In this document: positions 35,024-43,020 of the stretch, one piece after another
How the letters are laid out: each line of letters opens with the position of its first letter
Numbering within the stretch: position 1 is the first letter of the stretch
NCBI RefSeq assembly: GCF_000757485.1
Contig: NZ_JPYO01000043.1
Location: 1 to 64,000, forward strand
Source of the DNA: Achromobacter sp. RTa
Lineage (GTDB): Bacteria; Pseudomonadota; Gammaproteobacteria; Burkholderiales; Burkholderiaceae_B
Length of the DNA stretch: 64,000 nucleotides
Direction: 5' to 3'
Position numbers and translations under genes: made by a program
The notes under the pieces: generated by a model
Told to the model about the DNA's origin: nothing
Database searches by the model: none
Seen by the model: the letters and a program-made list of their open reading frames with translations, nothing else

Positions 35024-35443
35024 ATGAAGATCAAATCCCTGGCCACGGCTGCATGGGCCTGCCTCGCGGTTGTGACCGCGTCCCCCGTTCTGGCCCACGG
35101 CGAAGCGGCGGAAACCGTCAGCAAGGTTTTCGACCAGCCCATCACCAATATCCCCGGCAAATCCATGGTCACAGTGGAAGTCGACTATGCGCCCGGCGCC
35201 GCGTCGGTGCCGCATTCCCACGCGAAATCCGCATTCATCTACGCCTACGTGCTCTCCGGCGCGATCGAGTCGAAGGTGAATGATGGCGAGACGCGCACCT
35301 ACCGCGCCGGCGAAAGCTGGTTCGAACCGCCCAATGCCGTCCATTCCGTCAGCCGCAACGCAAGCAAGACCGAGCCGGCGAAGTTGCTCGCGGTCTTTGT
35401 GGTCGACACTGGCGACAAGGTCCTGACCACCCCGATCAAATAA
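35024..35443 (+). CDS. Secreted cupin-domain protein
   Basis: A 139-residue exported protein with a signal peptide to about residue 24 (SPVLAHGE). The small beta-barrel cupin has VPHSHAKSAFIYAYVLSGAIESKVNDGE (metal-binding His pair) and GESWFEPPNAVHSVSRN (late His). ATG 35024 follows AAGGAG by 9 nt. It heads a two-gene unit with an AhpD-like protein, divergent from a MocR regulator. It may act in quinone, aldehyde or peroxide stress; the substrate is not known. Confidence 0.85.
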   Translation: MKIKSLATAAWACLAVVTASPVLAHGEAAETVSKVFDQPITNIPGKSMVTVEVDYAPGAASVPHSHAKSAFIYAYVLSGAIESKVNDGETRTYRAGESWFEPPNAVHSVSRNASKTEPAKLLAVFVVDTGDKVLTTPIK

Positions 35444-35461
35444 CCCTGGAGGATGAATACC

Positions 35462-35932
35462 ATGAGCAAGCGAATCGACTACAACCAGGTTGCGCCGAAC
35501 GGCGCCAAGGCCCTGGGCGGCGTCTATGGCTACGTCACGCAGAGCGGCCTGCCTGCCGATCTGGTGGCGCTGGTCTATCTGCGCATCTCGCAGATCAACA
35601 ACTGCGCCTATTGCCTGGACATGCACACGCGCGATCTTGTGAAGCTGGGCGTGCCCATCGAGAAGCTCGCCCTGGTCCAGGCATGGCCGGAAGGCGGCGG
35701 CCTGTTCAGTGAGGCCGAGCGCGCCGCTCTGGCCTGGGCCGAAACGGTGACGTTGGTGGACCGGACCGGGGTGCCCGATGCCGCTTATGAAGCCGCGCGG
35801 AAGGTGTTCGCCGAGAAGGAGCTGGTCGACCTCACCATCGCGATCAGCCTGATGAATGCCTACAACCGGATGGCGATCAGTTTCCGGAATACGCCCCAGG
35901 CGGTTTTGAACAGCCCCGCAGGCTTGCTATAA
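35462..35932 (+). CDS. Carboxymuconolactone decarboxylase/AhpD-family protein
   Basis: A 156-residue all-helical protein with the alkylhydroperoxidase AhpD-core motif C48-x2-C51-x3-H55 in NNCAYCLDMHTRD, so it is probably a redox-active thiol peroxidase-like enzyme rather than a decarboxylase. GGAGG lies 9 nt before ATG 35462; the ATG at 35453 overlaps the ribosome site and is less likely. It is 18 nt after the cupin gene, in the same operon under presumed MocR control. Confidence 0.9.
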   Translation: MSKRIDYNQVAPNGAKALGGVYGYVTQSGLPADLVALVYLRISQINNCAYCLDMHTRDLVKLGVPIEKLALVQAWPEGGGLFSEAERAALAWAETVTLVDRTGVPDAAYEAARKVFAEKELVDLTIAISLMNAYNRMAISFRNTPQAVLNSPAGLL

Positions 35933-35965
35933 AGACGGCTGCAGCTTTTTTGTAGGGGTAGGGCA

Positions 35966-36226
35966 ATGTCGATTCAATTCTTCGGCCGCTATGGCGCGGT
36001 ACTGTGTCTGGCCGCGCTGGTTTCCGCGTGTTCGTCGACCGGTTCCGGCAAGCCCGAACGGCAGGCATCCAGTCCCTCCCGGGTCAGCGCCGAGTGCAAG
36101 CCGAGCCGCAGCAAATGCCTCTACGAAGGAGCCTATGAGTCGGGAGAGCGGGACTACGCCGAAGAAGAAGCGAAGCGCCTGAACCTGGCCGAGGTCGAGC
36201 GGTTGCGCCGCAGCATGGGCCGCTAG
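35966..36226 (+). CDS. Small outer-membrane-type lipoprotein of unknown function
   Basis: An 86-residue protein with a lipoprotein signal: hydrophobic core and lipobox LVSAC, lipidated C22 followed by SSTGSG (no Asp at +2, so outer-membrane sorting is expected). The mature part has two cysteines (C44, C51) in ECKPSRSKCLYEGAYESGERDYAEEEA, which may form a disulfide, and a basic/acidic helix to the end. An intrinsic terminator follows 20 nt after the stop. Confidence 0.8.
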   Translation: MSIQFFGRYGAVLCLAALVSACSSTGSGKPERQASSPSRVSAECKPSRSKCLYEGAYESGERDYAEEEAKRLNLAEVERLRRSMGR

Positions 36227-36245
36227 GCGTCTCGCGCAATCATCA

Positions 36246-36276
36246 AAAAGCCCGCTGCTTGCGTCAGCGGGCTTTT
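36246..36276. terminator. Bidirectional intrinsic terminator
   Basis: AAAAGCCCGCTG (36246-36257), a 7-nt loop, CAGCGGGCTTTT (36265-36276). A perfect 12-bp stem with A and T flanks, between the lipoprotein gene (+) and the small gene at 36281 (-), serving both. Confidence 0.85.
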
Positions 36277-36280
36277 GCTT

Positions 36281-36532
36281 TCATGCTTCGTCGCTGCTTT
36301 TCTTCCTGCGCCGGTCTATTGCCCGGACTATTTCCCCTGATTCGAGCCGGTACACGCCGTCCCCCTCCCTGATCACAGTGCCGCCGGTGGAAAGGCGGCA
36401 GGTCAACACAGTGCATGCATCAACATTCGGATCCGTCGTGGGTTGCTGAACGAGATGTCTCTCGATTCGGTACTGGACTCCCGCTGCGGAGACCGCGATC
36501 ACATCCTCCAATCGTCTACACGATATTGACAT
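36281..36532 (-). CDS. Small hypothetical protein
   Basis: An 83-residue protein that I do not recognise. ATG 36532 follows GGGAGG by 7 nt on the minus strand, a strong site; the longer open frame to 36610 lacks one. It is rich in charged residues, with a predicted beta-strand pattern (GVYRLESGEIVRAID) and a very basic end (RRRKKSSDEA). It has two cysteines, in the VDACTVLTCRLS stretch. Base composition is lower in GC than in the neighbouring genes, suggesting a recent arrival. It ends at the bidirectional terminator. Confidence 0.6.
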   Translation of the reverse strand: MSISCRRLEDVIAVSAAGVQYRIERHLVQQPTTDPNVDACTVLTCRLSTGGTVIREGDGVYRLESGEIVRAIDRRRKKSSDEA

Positions 36533-36698
36533 GATGAACCTCCCGTACTCGCGCCACGTTGAAACCTGTGGCACCGGGGTCATCGTCACAACTGGGTTTG
36601 GCTCTGTCAATGCCGCAATCCCGCACTTTCAGCGGGCTTGCGGGCGGCCTCCCAGGGAGGCTCGTGCATACGCATGAGGCGATGCATGCGTCTGATCT

Positions 36699-36715
36699 AC
36701 GGCGTTTTTCGCCGT
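36699..36715 (-). terminator. Small hairpin after the Bug receptor gene
   Basis: ACGGCG-TTTTT-CGCCGT, 27 nt beyond the stop of the gene ending at 36743 (minus strand). A 6-bp stem, no U-run after it. A 15-nt palindrome GCCTCCCAGGGAGGC lies further on (36647-36661). Confidence 0.4.
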
Positions 36716-36742
36716 GATTCGGGGCTTGATAATCCGTGGGGC

Positions 36743-37711
36743 CTATTCAAGCTTCACATTGGCCGCCTGAATGACCGAGCGCCATTTCTTGTGGTCGGCC
36801 GCGATGGTCTGCGAAAACTGCGCGGGCGTGGTCGGCATGGCGGTGGCGCCTTGCGCGGCCAGGGCTTCCTGCACGTCCTTCAGCGCCAGGATGTTGTTCA
36901 ATTCCTTGTTCAGGGTCTGGATGATGGGCTTGGGCGTTTTCGCGGGAGCGAGCAGGCCGTACCAGACGCGCACGTCGAAGTCCGGATATCCCAGTTCCGC
37001 GATGGTGGGCACGTCGGGCATGGCGGGGCTGCGCTTGAGCGACGTTACCGCCAGAGGAACGGCGCTGCCCGCCTTGATCTGCGGAGCGGCGGAAGGAATG
37101 GATGTGAAGATCACCGGCACCTGGCCGCCCAGCAGGTCGGCCATCGCCGGGCCAGAACCCTTGTAGGGCACGTGGACGAGCTTGATGCCGGCCTGCAGTT
37201 GCAGCAATTCGGCGGCGAGGTGGGTGATGGTGCCGGCTCCCGGCGAACCATAGTTGATCGTGCCGGGCGCCTTCTTGGCGGCCTCGATCAGATCCTTCAA
37301 GGACTTATAGGGTCCGTTCTTGCCCGCGACCACGACCAGGGGAGCCTCGCCGACGATGCCGATGGGCTCGAAGTCCTTGATGGGATCGTAGGACAGCTTG
37401 CTGTACAGGGACGGAGCCACCGCCAGGTTGTCGACCTGGCCCATGACGATCTCGTAGCCGTCTGGCTTGGCGCGCGCCGCGGTGCCGATGCCTATGGTGC
37501 CGCCGGCGCCCGGACGGTTCTCCGCGACGACGTTCCACTTGACCGAATCCGACAGTTTGGCGGCCACGGTGCGCGACAGGAAGTCGGTGCCGCCGCCGGG
37601 GGTGAACGGCACGATGACGCGTATGGGCTGGTTGGGATAGGGATCGGCTGCCGCGGCGGGGGCGCAGGCGGCGAGCGCGCAGGCCGAGAACATCAAGGCA
37701 CGTAGCATCAT
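36743..37711 (-). CDS. Bug-family periplasmic solute receptor
   Basis: A 322-residue secreted protein with a signal peptide ending around AAAADP (residue 22). The mature start is YPNQPIRVIVPFTPGGGTDFLSR; later blocks are VAENRPGAGGTIGIG and HVPYKGSGPAMADLL. The minus-strand site is GGAG 8 nt before ATG 37711 (Met-Met); a longer open frame reaches 37804 without a site. It is the last gene of the operon with the family III CoA-transferase, TRAP components and an HMG-CoA-lyase-like enzyme. The presence of both TRAP and Bug receptors in one operon is unusual. Confidence 0.9.
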   Translation of the reverse strand: MMLRALMFSACALAACAPAAAADPYPNQPIRVIVPFTPGGGTDFLSRTVAAKLSDSVKWNVVAENRPGAGGTIGIGTAARAKPDGYEIVMGQVDNLAVAPSLYSKLSYDPIKDFEPIGIVGEAPLVVVAGKNGPYKSLKDLIEAAKKAPGTINYGSPGAGTITHLAAELLQLQAGIKLVHVPYKGSGPAMADLLGGQVPVIFTSIPSAAPQIKAGSAVPLAVTSLKRSPAMPDVPTIAELGYPDFDVRVWYGLLAPAKTPKPIIQTLNKELNNILALKDVQEALAAQGATAMPTTPAQFSQTIAADHKKWRSVIQAANVKLE

Positions 37712-37822
37712 GGTTGTCGTCTCCATTACTTTGTGGGGCGCGTCCGGTCTTGTTGCCGGACGTTGTTGACTGCGGGCTGATTCCTGGCGTGCGCTGCCGT
37801 TCATGGGCCGCGCCGGGCCTGT

Positions 37823-39001
37823 CTAGGGGGAGTTTTTCGCAAGCAACTCCTGTATCCGGGGTTCGGGCAGGCCCAGTTCGCGGAGCACCGCTACGGTGTC
37901 TCCGCCCAGGGACGGCGCGGGGGTGCGCGCCCGGCAAGGCGATTCGGCGAACTTGATCGGGAACCCGAGCATGCGCACCTGCTGCCCGTCCGGATGCGGG
38001 ACGTCGATCGCCATTTCCTGGTCGGCCACCTGCGGATCGTCGAACACTTCGCGCAGATTCAACACCTGCCCGCAGGGCACGCCGTACTGGTTGAGGCGCT
38101 CTATCCAATAGCGGCTGCTTTCCTGCCGGGTGCGGGCCTCGATGACGGCCTTGATCGATTCGCGGTTCAGCATGCGGTCGGCATTGGCCTGGAAATCGGG
38201 ATGCGAGCGCAGCGACTGCAGTTCCAGCGCATCCAGGAATTTCTCGTACATGGCGTCGTTGGACGGCGCGATCGCGACCTGGCCGTCCGCCGTTTCGAAC
38301 AGCCCGTAGGGCGCGACGATCCCGTGGTCGTTGCCGGTGCGCGGCGGCAGCTCGCCGCTGGCGAAGTAGTTGGCCGCCTGGAAACTGAGCAGGCCTATCA
38401 TGCTGGACATCAGGCTGACGCTGATCGAATCCCCGCGGCCCGTGCGCTCGCGCCGCAGCAGCGCCGCCAGCACGCCCAGCGCGCCGTTCATGCCCGCGAC
38501 CAGGTCGCTGATGGGCGGGCCCGCGCGCATGGGCGGATCGTTCTCGCCGCCGTTCAGGCTCATGAACCCGCTCATCGCCTGGGCGATGAAATCGAAGGCG
38601 GGCCGGTCGCGATACGGGCCGGACGTGCCGAATCCGTTGATGCTGCAATGGATGATGTCGGGGCGCAGCGCCTTCAGGGCTTCATCGCCGAAACCCATTT
38701 TCTCCATGATGCCGGGGCGGTAATTCTCGATCACGACGTCGCAGCTCGGTATCAGCTGGCGCAGGATGTCCTTGCCTTCCTCGCTGTAGAGGTCCAGCGC
38801 AACCGATTTCTTGTTGCGGTTGTAGTTCGCGAAGTACCAGCTCAGGCCATTCCTGATCACGCCCTGGCGGCGCACGGGATCACCTTCGCCGGGCGTCTCT
38901 ATCTTGATGACTTCGGCCCCCATGTCGGCAAGGATGGAGGTGCAATAAGGCCCCGAAATGATGCGGGTCAGGTCCAGGATGCGGATTCCGGAAAGTGGCA
39001 T
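37823..39001 (-). CDS. Family III CoA-transferase (CaiB/BaiF)
   Basis: A 392-residue CoA-transferase. N-terminus IRILDLTRIISGPYCTSILADMGAEVIKIE, IENYRPGIMEKMG, catalytic aspartate D166 in GPPISDLVAGMNGA, and C-terminal VPCGQVLNLREVFDDPQVADQEM. The ATG is at 39001; the open frame continues far upstream only because the frameshifted DctM start happens to be in the same frame. It follows the TRAP genes and probably activates the imported acid with CoA. Human SUGCT, of the same family, uses glutarate and 3-hydroxy-3-methylglutarate. Confidence 0.92.
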   Translation of the reverse strand: MPLSGIRILDLTRIISGPYCTSILADMGAEVIKIETPGEGDPVRRQGVIRNGLSWYFANYNRNKKSVALDLYSEEGKDILRQLIPSCDVVIENYRPGIMEKMGFGDEALKALRPDIIHCSINGFGTSGPYRDRPAFDFIAQAMSGFMSLNGGENDPPMRAGPPISDLVAGMNGALGVLAALLRRERTGRGDSISVSLMSSMIGLLSFQAANYFASGELPPRTGNDHGIVAPYGLFETADGQVAIAPSNDAMYEKFLDALELQSLRSHPDFQANADRMLNRESIKAVIEARTRQESSRYWIERLNQYGVPCGQVLNLREVFDDPQVADQEMAIDVPHPDGQQVRMLGFPIKFAESPCRARTPAPSLGGDTVAVLRELGLPEPRIQELLAKNSP

Positions 39002-39048
39002 GTCGTAGGTCTGTGTAGTTATCGGATAGGGTCTGGCTCGCGCCCGTC

Positions 39049-40330
39049 CTAGCCGCCCAGGCCGGGCAGCCACAGGGTGAGGGGCGGGAAGGCGCAGATC
39101 AGCGCGAGCACGATCAGCGACCAGATGAAGAAGGGAATGATTTCGCGCACGATGGGGCCGATCGGCGTGCGGCCCACGGCGGAGGTGACGAACAGCAAGA
39201 TCCCGACCGGCGGCGTCAGCATGCCCGTCATCAGGTTCAGGATCAGGATCATCGCGTATTGGATGGGGTCCAGGCCCAACTGGGCGCCGATCGGCAGCAG
39301 CGCGGGCAGCGTGATGATCATGGCCGGAAGCGGCTCCAGTATCTTTCCGACCAGGATGAGGAATACGTTCACCGTGAGCAGCACGACCCAGTGCTCGTCG
39401 GAGATGCTCAGTATGCCCTTGGCGATCGTGGCCGCGATGCGCGATTCGCTGATCAGCCAGCTGAACGGGCCCGCGGCGGCCAGCAGGAACAGGACTACGG
39501 CCATGGTGCGTCCGGCGGCATAGAAGGCCGAGCCCAGTTCGCCCAGTTTCAGCTCCCGGTACACGGCCAGCCCGACGAGCAGCGCGTACACCGCCACGAA
39601 GGCAGCGGCCTCGGTGTCGGTCAGTAGGCCGAAGCGTATGCCGACGATGATCAGGACCGGCATCATCAGCGCCCAGATGGACGCGCGCGTCACTTTCGCG
39701 CGCTCGGGCCAGCTTGCCCTCGGACGCGATTTGTAGCCGTGGCGGCGCGCCTGCCAGGCGCAGATGGCCATGTAGCCGGCCAGCAGCATGAAGCCCGGAA
39801 TGATGCCCGCCAGGAACAGGCGGATGATCGAAAGGTTGGCCAGCACCGCATAGACGATCATGGGGATCGACGGGGGCAGGATGGGGCCCAGCATGGCGCC
39901 GCAGGCGATGACCGCCTCGGGGTAGCCGCGGCGATAGCTCTCGTTTTTCATGGAGGGGATCATCGCGGTGCCGATGGCGCTCGCGTCCGCCACGGCGGAG
40001 CCGCTGATGCCCGCCATGACGAGGTTGGTGGTCAGGGACACTTGCGACAGGCTGCCGCGCATGTGGCCGACCATGGCCATGGACCAGTTGATGAGCCGCA
40101 GCGTGACGCCGCCCCCGGTTCATCAATTCGCCGGCCAGGATGAACAGCGGAATCGCGACCAGCGCCGTCTCGTCTATGCCTCCCAGCATCGAGAGCGGCG
40201 CCTGCACGATGTCGACCCCGCCGCCGCCCTTGAACAGCATGCCTATCATGGCCGCGGTGATCATGGCGAAGCCGATGTCCAGCCCCACCAGGATAAGCAC
40301 GATGAACAGAACCACCGAGAATAGGATCAT
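39049..40330 (-). pseudogene. dctM: TRAP transporter large permease DctM, disrupted by a 1-nt insertion
   Basis: The N-terminus (MILFSVVLFIVLILVGLDIG to GELMNRG) reads from ATG 40330 in one frame; the rest (MAMVGHMRGSLSQVSLTTN to the end at 39049) continues in another. The join is at 40112-40116, a run of five C on the + strand (GGGGG on the coding strand). With four G the frame restores the normal sequence NRGGVTLRLINW and gives about 426 residues, the typical DctM length with about 12 spans. As written, translation leaves the DctM frame after about 74 codons. This is either a real inactivating or phase-variable insertion or a base-call error. It overlaps the DctQ stop by 4 nt (ATGA). Confidence 0.85.
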
Positions 40331-40920
40331 GGATGCGTCCCCGGCATATCGTCTTCACCTTCGCCGCTCGCGAAGGCATCGCGCGGAACCGGCGCGTTCG
40401 GGATCAGCAGGCGCAAGGCCAGGAACAGCATGAAGAACGCCATGCCCGCCGTCAGCGCGGCATAACTGACGGCATAGGTGAAGGGCGTGCCCACGATGTC
40501 CTGGAAGTTTCCCACCTCGACCACGTCCAGGCCCTTGTAGAAGAGGGTCGCGGCCAGCGCCAGCAGCATGGCGTCGAACAGCCGGTCGCGCACGCGCCGC
40601 GCGCGCTCGGAAAGATGGCTGTCGATGATGTCTATCACCACGTTGCGGCGTTCGCGCAGCGCCATGGCCGCGCCCAGGAAGGCGCACCACAGCATGCCGA
40701 TGCGGGCGATCTGGTCCCAGGCGTCGAACTGCGTCTTCAGCACATAGCGGTCCAGCACCTGCGCGAAGCAGAAGACGAGGACCATGGCCAGCGTGAGCGC
40801 GACGGCCAATCGGCCGATCCAGCAGACGGCGCGGTCCGCGCGCAGGACCGCGGCGCGCCAGGCGGAACCCTCGGACGCCGTGCCGCGGGTCCGGGCCGGT
40901 GCGGGCATGGGGGCGTTCAT
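40327..40920 (-). CDS. dctQ: TRAP transporter small permease DctQ
   Basis: A 197-residue inner-membrane protein with four predicted spans. Central DAWDQIARIGMLWCAFLGAAMALRERRNVVIDII matches DctQ (R-N-H/V-I-x-I-D-hydrophobic). It forms the membrane unit with DctM. The N-terminal 25 residues are polar and basic. Its stop overlaps the DctM start, and DctP lies immediately upstream (3 nt apart). Confidence 0.92.
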   Translation of the reverse strand: MNAPMPAPARTRGTASEGSAWRAAVLRADRAVCWIGRLAVALTLAMVLVFCFAQVLDRYVLKTQFDAWDQIARIGMLWCAFLGAAMALRERRNVVIDIIDSHLSERARRVRDRLFDAMLLALAATLFYKGLDVVEVGNFQDIVGTPFTYAVSYAALTAGMAFFMLFLALRLLIPNAPVPRDAFASGEGEDDMPGTHP

Positions 40921-40923
40921 GGC

Positions 40924-41946
40924 CTACTCTTGCATCTTCTGGATGCGTTCCACCATGCCCGCGGGCCAGTCCTTGCCCTCGTACTGCTGGTAGACGGTGG
41001 AGAGGGCGGCCTTGAACGCAGCCTTGTCCGGCTGCGTGTAGGTCACGCCGGCATCCTTCAGGAGCTTGACCGCGTTGTCGTCGAGTTCCTTGTCCAGCTT
41101 GGTGGCGACCTTGCCCCCGGCCTTGGCCGCGTCGATCAGCGCCTGCCTCTGTTTGTCGTCCAGGCCCTGCCAGACGCGTTCAGAGATGAACCAGCCGGTC
41201 AGTTCGTATGCGTGGTCGGTGGCGGCCCAGAATTTGGCTTCCTCGTGGAAGCGCAGCGGAATCGACAGATCGAAGCCATTGTCCTGCCCGTCGATCATCC
41301 CGCGGCCCAGCGCCGTATAGATTTCGGTCATACCCAGGGGAACGACCTGCGCGCCCAGCTTTTCGAAGGTGCTTTTCAGGATGGGGATGGAGGGGACGCG
41401 CAACTTCAGGCCCTTGACGTCCTCGGGCTTGTTGATCGCGCGCGATACGGTCTGCAGCGCCCGAGGCGAGCGGATGCCGAATGCCGCAAACACGCGCACG
41501 CCGGATTTCTTGGCGACGTCGTCGAAGATCCTGGCGAATTCTTCGCTATTGATGACGCGTTCGGCCTGCTCGCCGCTCTTGAAGAGATAGGGCGCATACA
41601 GGATGTTCAGCGGCTGGGCGCCGCGCAGCAGCACCACGGATCCCAGCCCGAAGTACCCCATGTCCAGCGTGCCCAGCTGCATGGACGACAGGATCTTGCT
41701 GATGTCGCCGAGCTGCCCGTCCGTGTAGACGTGGACTTGCAGGTCGTTGTTGGTCTGCTTGGCGGCTTCGTCGGCAAAGGCGCGCATGGCGTGGTCCCAT
41801 GGGCTGTTGGAGGCCGCGATGGTTGCGATTTTCATCTCGCGGGCCTGAGCGTCCCGCGCCGGCAGGAACGTGCCGGCCAGGGAGGCCGACAGCGCCAGCA
41901 TGACGGCCGCGCCACGGACCAGAAACGGCGATAGCTTCTTGTGCAT
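40924..41946 (-). CDS. dctP: TRAP transporter solute-binding protein DctP
   Basis: A 340-residue secreted receptor with a signal peptide to about residue 35 (ARDAQA). DctP blocks are LGTLDMGYFGLGSV, LKLRVPSIPILKSTFEKLGAQVVPLGMTEIYTALGRGMIDGQDNG (the carboxylate-binding Arg is in LKLRVP) and the C-terminal helix. GGGGGAGA lies 4 nt before ATG 41946. It delivers an organic acid to DctQM. It is second to the SMP-30 gene, 92 nt apart. Confidence 0.93.
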   Translation of the reverse strand: MHKKLSPFLVRGAAVMLALSASLAGTFLPARDAQAREMKIATIAASNSPWDHAMRAFADEAAKQTNNDLQVHVYTDGQLGDISKILSSMQLGTLDMGYFGLGSVVLLRGAQPLNILYAPYLFKSGEQAERVINSEEFARIFDDVAKKSGVRVFAAFGIRSPRALQTVSRAINKPEDVKGLKLRVPSIPILKSTFEKLGAQVVPLGMTEIYTALGRGMIDGQDNGFDLSIPLRFHEEAKFWAATDHAYELTGWFISERVWQGLDDKQRQALIDAAKAGGKVATKLDKELDDNAVKLLKDAGVTYTQPDKAAFKAALSTVYQQYEGKDWPAGMVERIQKMQE

Positions 41947-42038
41947 GATGTCTCCCCCGGAGTTTTTATGGTGTCCGGTCATGTGGATCCGCCGTACCTG
42001 GAAGGACGGCGGGGTTCGCGGCCGAGGCGGGCTGCGGG

Positions 42039-43010
42039 TTACCAGTTCCAGTGCACGGGTTTGAGGCCCGCCACGGGTGAATCGAATACCGCCAGGCTGG
42101 ACCCGTTGATGCAGCCCATGAAGGCGGTCTTGCGGTCGGGGCCGCCGAACGCGATGCTGGTGATGTTCTGCAGCTTCTTGCTGTGGTTGTCGTAGAGCAG
42201 CGGCCGGCTGAGCCGGTTGGCCATATACTCGGTTTCCAGCTTCTCGATATGGGCGGCATCGCTGTCTTCGAGCACGATCTGCTGTTCCCCCTTGGGGCTG
42301 ACGCGTATTACCCGGTTGGACACGACGCTGATCACCCAGATGTGGCCCGTTTCGTCTACCGCCATGCCGTCGGGATAGGTGCCCTTGCCGAATTCCGTGA
42401 TCACCGACCGCTCGCTCAGATCGCCGTTGGGCGCCACGCGAAAGCGCAGCAATCGCCGGCCGAAGGTTTCGTTCACGTACAGATAGGTGCCGGTGGGATC
42501 CATGCGGCACTCGTTCGTCCAGTGCACGTCCTGCGCGACCACGCGGGTCCCGTTGCGGTCATGCACGGCGATGAAGCCGTCGGCGATGTCGCGGCGGAAT
42601 TGGTGATCGCCCTTGCGCACCGTGCTTACGCAGATCCACAGCCGCTCATGGTCGTCCAGCCAGACGAAGTTGACGCTGGGCAGACCGACGCCGTCGATCT
42701 CCATGATGTGGGGAGCGGCCGCGCCATCGCGTCGCAGGCGCCAGATTCCGCCGTTATCGGCCAGGTTCGCGATAGCGAACGAACCGTCGCGCAGCAGCGC
42801 GAAGCCGTTGGGGATCAGCCCGGCCTGGGCGCCGATCAGGCGGGCGCTGCCGCCGGGCTGGATGTGGCGGATGCCGCCGGCCTTGTCGGACACGTACAGA
42901 TCGCCGGCCGCCGTGCCGAGCACGCATTCCGGCCGGTTCAGGTTGACGCCGGTTTCGCGCACAGCGCTCAGGGGGAGCTGGGCGATCACGGGGTTCGATT
43001 CCTTGTCCAT
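42039..43010 (-). CDS. SMP-30/gluconolactonase-like protein
   Basis: A 323-residue six-bladed beta-propeller. Repeats GDLYVSDKAGGIRHI, SFAIANLADNGGIWRL, WTNECRMDPTGTYLYVNETFGRRLLRF and GTYPDGMAVDETGHIWV carry the metal-site Asn/Asp of regucalcin-type lactonases. ATG 43010 is preceded by GAGGAG, which overlaps the stop of the upstream gene (gap 10 nt), so it is translationally coupled to the HMG-CoA-lyase-like gene. It may open a lactone form of the operon's substrate. Confidence 0.88.
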   Translation of the reverse strand: MDKESNPVIAQLPLSAVRETGVNLNRPECVLGTAAGDLYVSDKAGGIRHIQPGGSARLIGAQAGLIPNGFALLRDGSFAIANLADNGGIWRLRRDGAAAPHIMEIDGVGLPSVNFVWLDDHERLWICVSTVRKGDHQFRRDIADGFIAVHDRNGTRVVAQDVHWTNECRMDPTGTYLYVNETFGRRLLRFRVAPNGDLSERSVITEFGKGTYPDGMAVDETGHIWVISVVSNRVIRVSPKGEQQIVLEDSDAAHIEKLETEYMANRLSRPLLYDNHSKKLQNITSIAFGGPDRKTAFMGCINGSSLAVFDSPVAGLKPVHWNW

Positions 43011-43020
43011 GCGGAACTCC

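Noticed and set aside
37823..40330. An 835-codon frame appearing to fuse a DctM N-terminus to a family III CoA-transferase
   Set aside because: The middle of this frame is not DctM protein; the real DctM continues in another frame after a single-base shift at 40112-40116. The CoA-transferase has its own ATG at 39001.
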